From NCBI RefSeq assembly GCF_000317695.1, contig NC_019771.1, positions 4,640,001 to 4,704,000 on the forward strand: a stretch of DNA of 64,000 bases, read 5' to 3'. This document shows positions 61,533 through 64,000 of this stretch, in pieces. How positions within the stretch are numbered: the stretch's first letter is position 1; each line of letters opens with the position of its first letter. The notes below the pieces were generated by a model. That model searched no databases. It was not told the DNA's origin and was given only the letters and a program-made list of their open reading frames with translations. The translations under genes were made by a program, and so were the position numbers. The DNA comes from Anabaena cylindrica PCC 7122 (GTDB lineage: Bacteria > Cyanobacteriota > Cyanobacteriia > Cyanobacteriales > Nostocaceae).

Positions 61533-64000
61533 ATGAACACTTTACATAAAATAAATAAGTTAAAAATAGTTAATTTTTTCAGCAATCATAAATTTTTGCC
61601 TCTATTAATGGGAAGTTTAGTATTAATTATAGTAACTATACTCTGGTACAGGTTATCAATCGCAGAAGAAATTCACATTAAACATTTAATTCAACAACAA
61701 GCTATTTCTATCAAAATTGAGTTAACCAACGAACTTAATCACCGAATTATGGAACTCCAGCGCATGGGGAAACGTTGGGGAAAGAGTGGTGGTAATCCTT
61801 ACACAGCGTGGGAGGCAGATGCAAAAAACTCTATGGAAGATTTTGCAGGTTATCAAGCGATCGCATGGGTGGATAAATCATATCAAATCCGCTGGATTGT
61901 TCCTAAATTAGAAAATAAATCAGATAAAAATTTTGATTTAAAACAAGAATTAAAAAGCAAAACAATCCTAGAAATCGCACCAAATGATGGACAAATAAAG
62001 GTTGTAGATATAGTTAAAATGAGCCAAAATGGCAAAGAATTTTTAGTATATATCCCCTTGTTTATAGAAAATAAATTTGATGGATTTATCTTGGGGATTT
62101 TTCAAAATAAACCATTATTGGATGCAATTTTAAAGCTACCCAATAATTATCAAATTGAGATTTTTGATGGTCAAAAATTGCTTTACAGTCATGGTGGAAG
62201 AATTAAAAGATCTCCTTGGCAACAAAATATTCAAGTTGACTCTTATAGCCTTAATTGGCAAATGATAATTTCACCTAATCCAGAATTATTAAAAAACTTA
62301 CGCTCACCCCTACCCGTCTTCGTATTGTGGGCTGGAATCATTGTGGGTGTGGAAATGATCTTCTTAACCTATTTTGCCCAATCTACCCTCAAAAATCAAA
62401 TCGAAACAACCTTAAAAGTGCGAACTAAATCTGTTGATAAAGCAGAAGCAGACCTCAAAGAAAAAAACGAAAGTGTACAAGCACAAGAAGTACTCAAACA
62501 ACAATTACAACGCACATTGCTGCTCAAAAAAATCACTGCTGAAATCCGTCAAAGTCTCAATGTTAAAGAAATTTTTGAGACATCAGCTACCGAAATTGGG
62601 CAAGCTTTTAAAGCAGATCGCTGTTTGATTCATTCTTATATTAATAACCCCATCCCTCGCATTCCCTTAGTCGCGGAGTATGTTATTCCTAATTACTCGT
62701 CAATGCTAGAGATGGAGATCCCTTTGGAAGGTAATTCCCATGTTGTGAACATAATTGCACAGGATCAAGCGATCGCTTCCAGCAATGTGTACACTGATCC
62801 CTTACTCCAGACAACAGCACCTCTTTGCCAAGCAATTGGACTTAAGTCCATGTTAGCAATTCGTACCTCCTATCAAGGCCAACTCAATGGAGTCATTGGC
62901 TTACACCAATGCAGTTATTTTCGTCAATGGACTCCAGAAGAAATTGAATTACTAGAAGCCGTTGCAGCTCAATTGGGTATTGCTTTAGCACAAGCTCATC
63001 TGCTAGAACAAGAAACCCGTCAACGGGAAGAACTAACTTTAAAAAACTCTGCTCTAGAACAGGCCAAACACGCAGCAGAAGCAGCTAACCGCGCAAAAAG
63101 TGATTTTTTGGCCATGATGAGTCACGAAATCCGTACCCCTATGAATGCTGTAATTGGCATGACAGGAGTACTGTTAGATACTAATTTAACCGTTCAACAG
63201 CAAGACTTTGTAGAAACAATTCGTAATAGTGGAGAATCTTTGCTCACCATTATCAATGATATTCTCGATTTCTCCAAAATCGAATCGGGCAAGCTGGAAC
63301 TAGAAGAACAATCTTTTGAGTTAAGAAATTGTGTGGAACGAGTACTTGATACCTTAGCCCCAAAAGCAGCAGAAAAAGACATAGAACTGGCTTACTTGAT
63401 CAATTCTCAAGTTCCTGCCAAGATTATTGGCGATCTCACTCGTGTGCGTCAGATATTAATGAATCTTGTCAGTAATGCCATTAAATTCACAAAAAAAGGA
63501 GAAGTCATACTTTCTGTACACGCAAAACCAATTGCAAACACAGTCGCAGAATCTCACCCAAGCCCCAAAACTTACGAAATTTTATTTGCCATCAAAGACA
63601 CAGGTATTGGTATTCCAGCAAATAAAATGAACCTTTTATTTCAACCTTTTTCCCAAGCAGATTCTTCTACCACCCGAAAATATGGTGGCACAGGATTAGG
63701 CTTAGTCATTAGCAAGCGATTAAGTGAAATGATGGGCGGTACTCTTTGGGTTGAAAGTCAAGGATCTATTGGTGGTAATCCTAGCTCTCGTTGGCAAGAT
63801 GAATTTTTAATTTCATGTTTGCCGTTTGATCAAGGTTCAACATTTTCTTTTACTATTACTGTCCCAGAAGATATTAATTCCAATTTAGATTCAGAGGAAT
63901 TATCAACTGATTCAGCGCAATTAACTGGTAAACGACTGTTGATTGTAGACGACAATCCTGCTCACTGCCAAATTCTGAGCTTGCAAGCAAGGTCTTGGAA
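61533..64000 (+). CDS. CHASE-like/GAF hybrid histidine kinase, 3' end outside window
   Basis: An ATG at 61533 opens a frame to the window end (822 complete codons). A membrane helix (about 23-42) precedes an extracytoplasmic CHASE-like domain (about 45-265) and a second helix (about 267-289). A coiled linker, GAF (about 335-490), HisKA (His531 in MSHEIRTPMNA) and HATPase (NLVSNAIKFT, DTGIGI, GTGLGLVIS) follow, and a receiver begins (KRLLIVDDNPAH) just before the end. From GAF onward it is closely similar to the upstream ethylene-receptor-like kinase, so the two arose by duplication with different input domains. Confidence 0.88.
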   Translation, partial: MNTLHKINKLKIVNFFSNHKFLPLLMGSLVLIIVTILWYRLSIAEEIHIKHLIQQQAISIKIELTNELNHRIMELQRMGKRWGKSGGNPYTAWEADAKNSMEDFAGYQAIAWVDKSYQIRWIVPKLENKSDKNFDLKQELKSKTILEIAPNDGQIKVVDIVKMSQNGKEFLVYIPLFIENKFDGFILGIFQNKPLLDAILKLPNNYQIEIFDGQKLLYSHGGRIKRSPWQQNIQVDSYSLNWQMIISPNPELLKNLRSPLPVFVLWAGIIVGVEMIFLTYFAQSTLKNQIETTLKVRTKSVDKAEADLKEKNESVQAQEVLKQQLQRTLLLKKITAEIRQSLNVKEIFETSATEIGQAFKADRCLIHSYINNPIPRIPLVAEYVIPNYSSMLEMEIPLEGNSHVVNIIAQDQAIASSNVYTDPLLQTTAPLCQAIGLKSMLAIRTSYQGQLNGVIGLHQCSYFRQWTPEEIELLEAVAAQLGIALAQAHLLEQETRQREELTLKNSALEQAKHAAEAANRAKSDFLAMMSHEIRTPMNAVIGMTGVLLDTNLTVQQQDFVETIRNSGESLLTIINDILDFSKIESGKLELEEQSFELRNCVERVLDTLAPKAAEKDIELAYLINSQVPAKIIGDLTRVRQILMNLVSNAIKFTKKGEVILSVHAKPIANTVAESHPSPKTYEILFAIKDTGIGIPANKMNLLFQPFSQADSSTTRKYGGTGLGLVISKRLSEMMGGTLWVESQGSIGGNPSSRWQDEFLISCLPFDQGSTFSFTITVPEDINSNLDSEELSTDSAQLTGKRLLIVDDNPAHCQILSLQARSW

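Overview
The window is chromosomal DNA from a filamentous, heterocyst-forming cyanobacterium of the Nostoc/Anabaena type. The evidence is the abundance of the HIP1 octamer GCGATCGC, many intergenic heptanucleotide tandem repeats, a tRNA-Leu(UAA) gene split by a group I intron, a HetZ-family differentiation protein, a bacteriophytochrome with a receiver partner, several large multi-domain histidine kinases, and cyanobacterial gene orders (ndhL-DUF3007-trpA, gpmI-secG, acpP-fabF-tkt). I cannot name the species.

Layout. 1-2.3 kb: end of a cbiD-like gene, then guaA. 2.4-8 kb: a minus-strand light-signalling operon (bacteriophytochrome, Rcp-type receiver, multi-PAS kinase). 8-13 kb: repeat-rich DNA, a receiver protein, a CDF metal exporter, a DUF4327 protein, and DUF751-rbfA. 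13.2-14.6 kb: a Dam-family methylase converging on a small PD-(D/E)XK nuclease. 14.9-17.1 kb: a HetZ-family protein and a YciO-like protein. 17.3-22.7 kb: larC, two sister lipoproteins, a YbhN-like membrane protein, Uma2 and Fic. 23-28.8 kb: trnL-UAA with its intron, ndhL, DUF3007, trpA, a coiled-coil membrane protein and a Ser/Thr kinase. 28.9-37 kb: two separate ATPase + TOPRIM-like gene pairs (one PARIS-like, one with DUF4276) flank mgtE, pyrB and a Uma2 gene. 37-46 kb: gpmI, secG, a matrixin-like protease, and an Hsp70-type chaperone operon whose Hsp70 gene is destroyed; then lepB. 46-52 kb: HhH, TM2, J-domain/TPR and CHAT/TPR proteins and an HdrB-like protein. 52.5-56.5 kb: acpP, fabF, tkt. 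56.8-64 kb: two tandem hybrid histidine kinases, the first with a complete ethylene-receptor copper site, the second cut by the window end.

How the genes work together. Housekeeping genes (purine, pyrimidine, tryptophan, fatty acid, glycolysis/Calvin cycle, secretion, NDH-1) are interleaved with sensory genes and with candidate defence modules. Intergenic DNA is heavily colonised by small inverted-repeat elements. Three insertions can be read almost to the base: a 262-bp element nested in another repeat, a 211-bp element at the secG stop codon with a 6-bp target duplication, and a ~91-bp element inside the hsp70 remnant. The mgtE leader can fold so that it covers its own ribosome binding site. 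The most promising system-level candidates are the two ATPase/TOPRIM-like pairs, the decayed chaperone operon and the mgtE leader.
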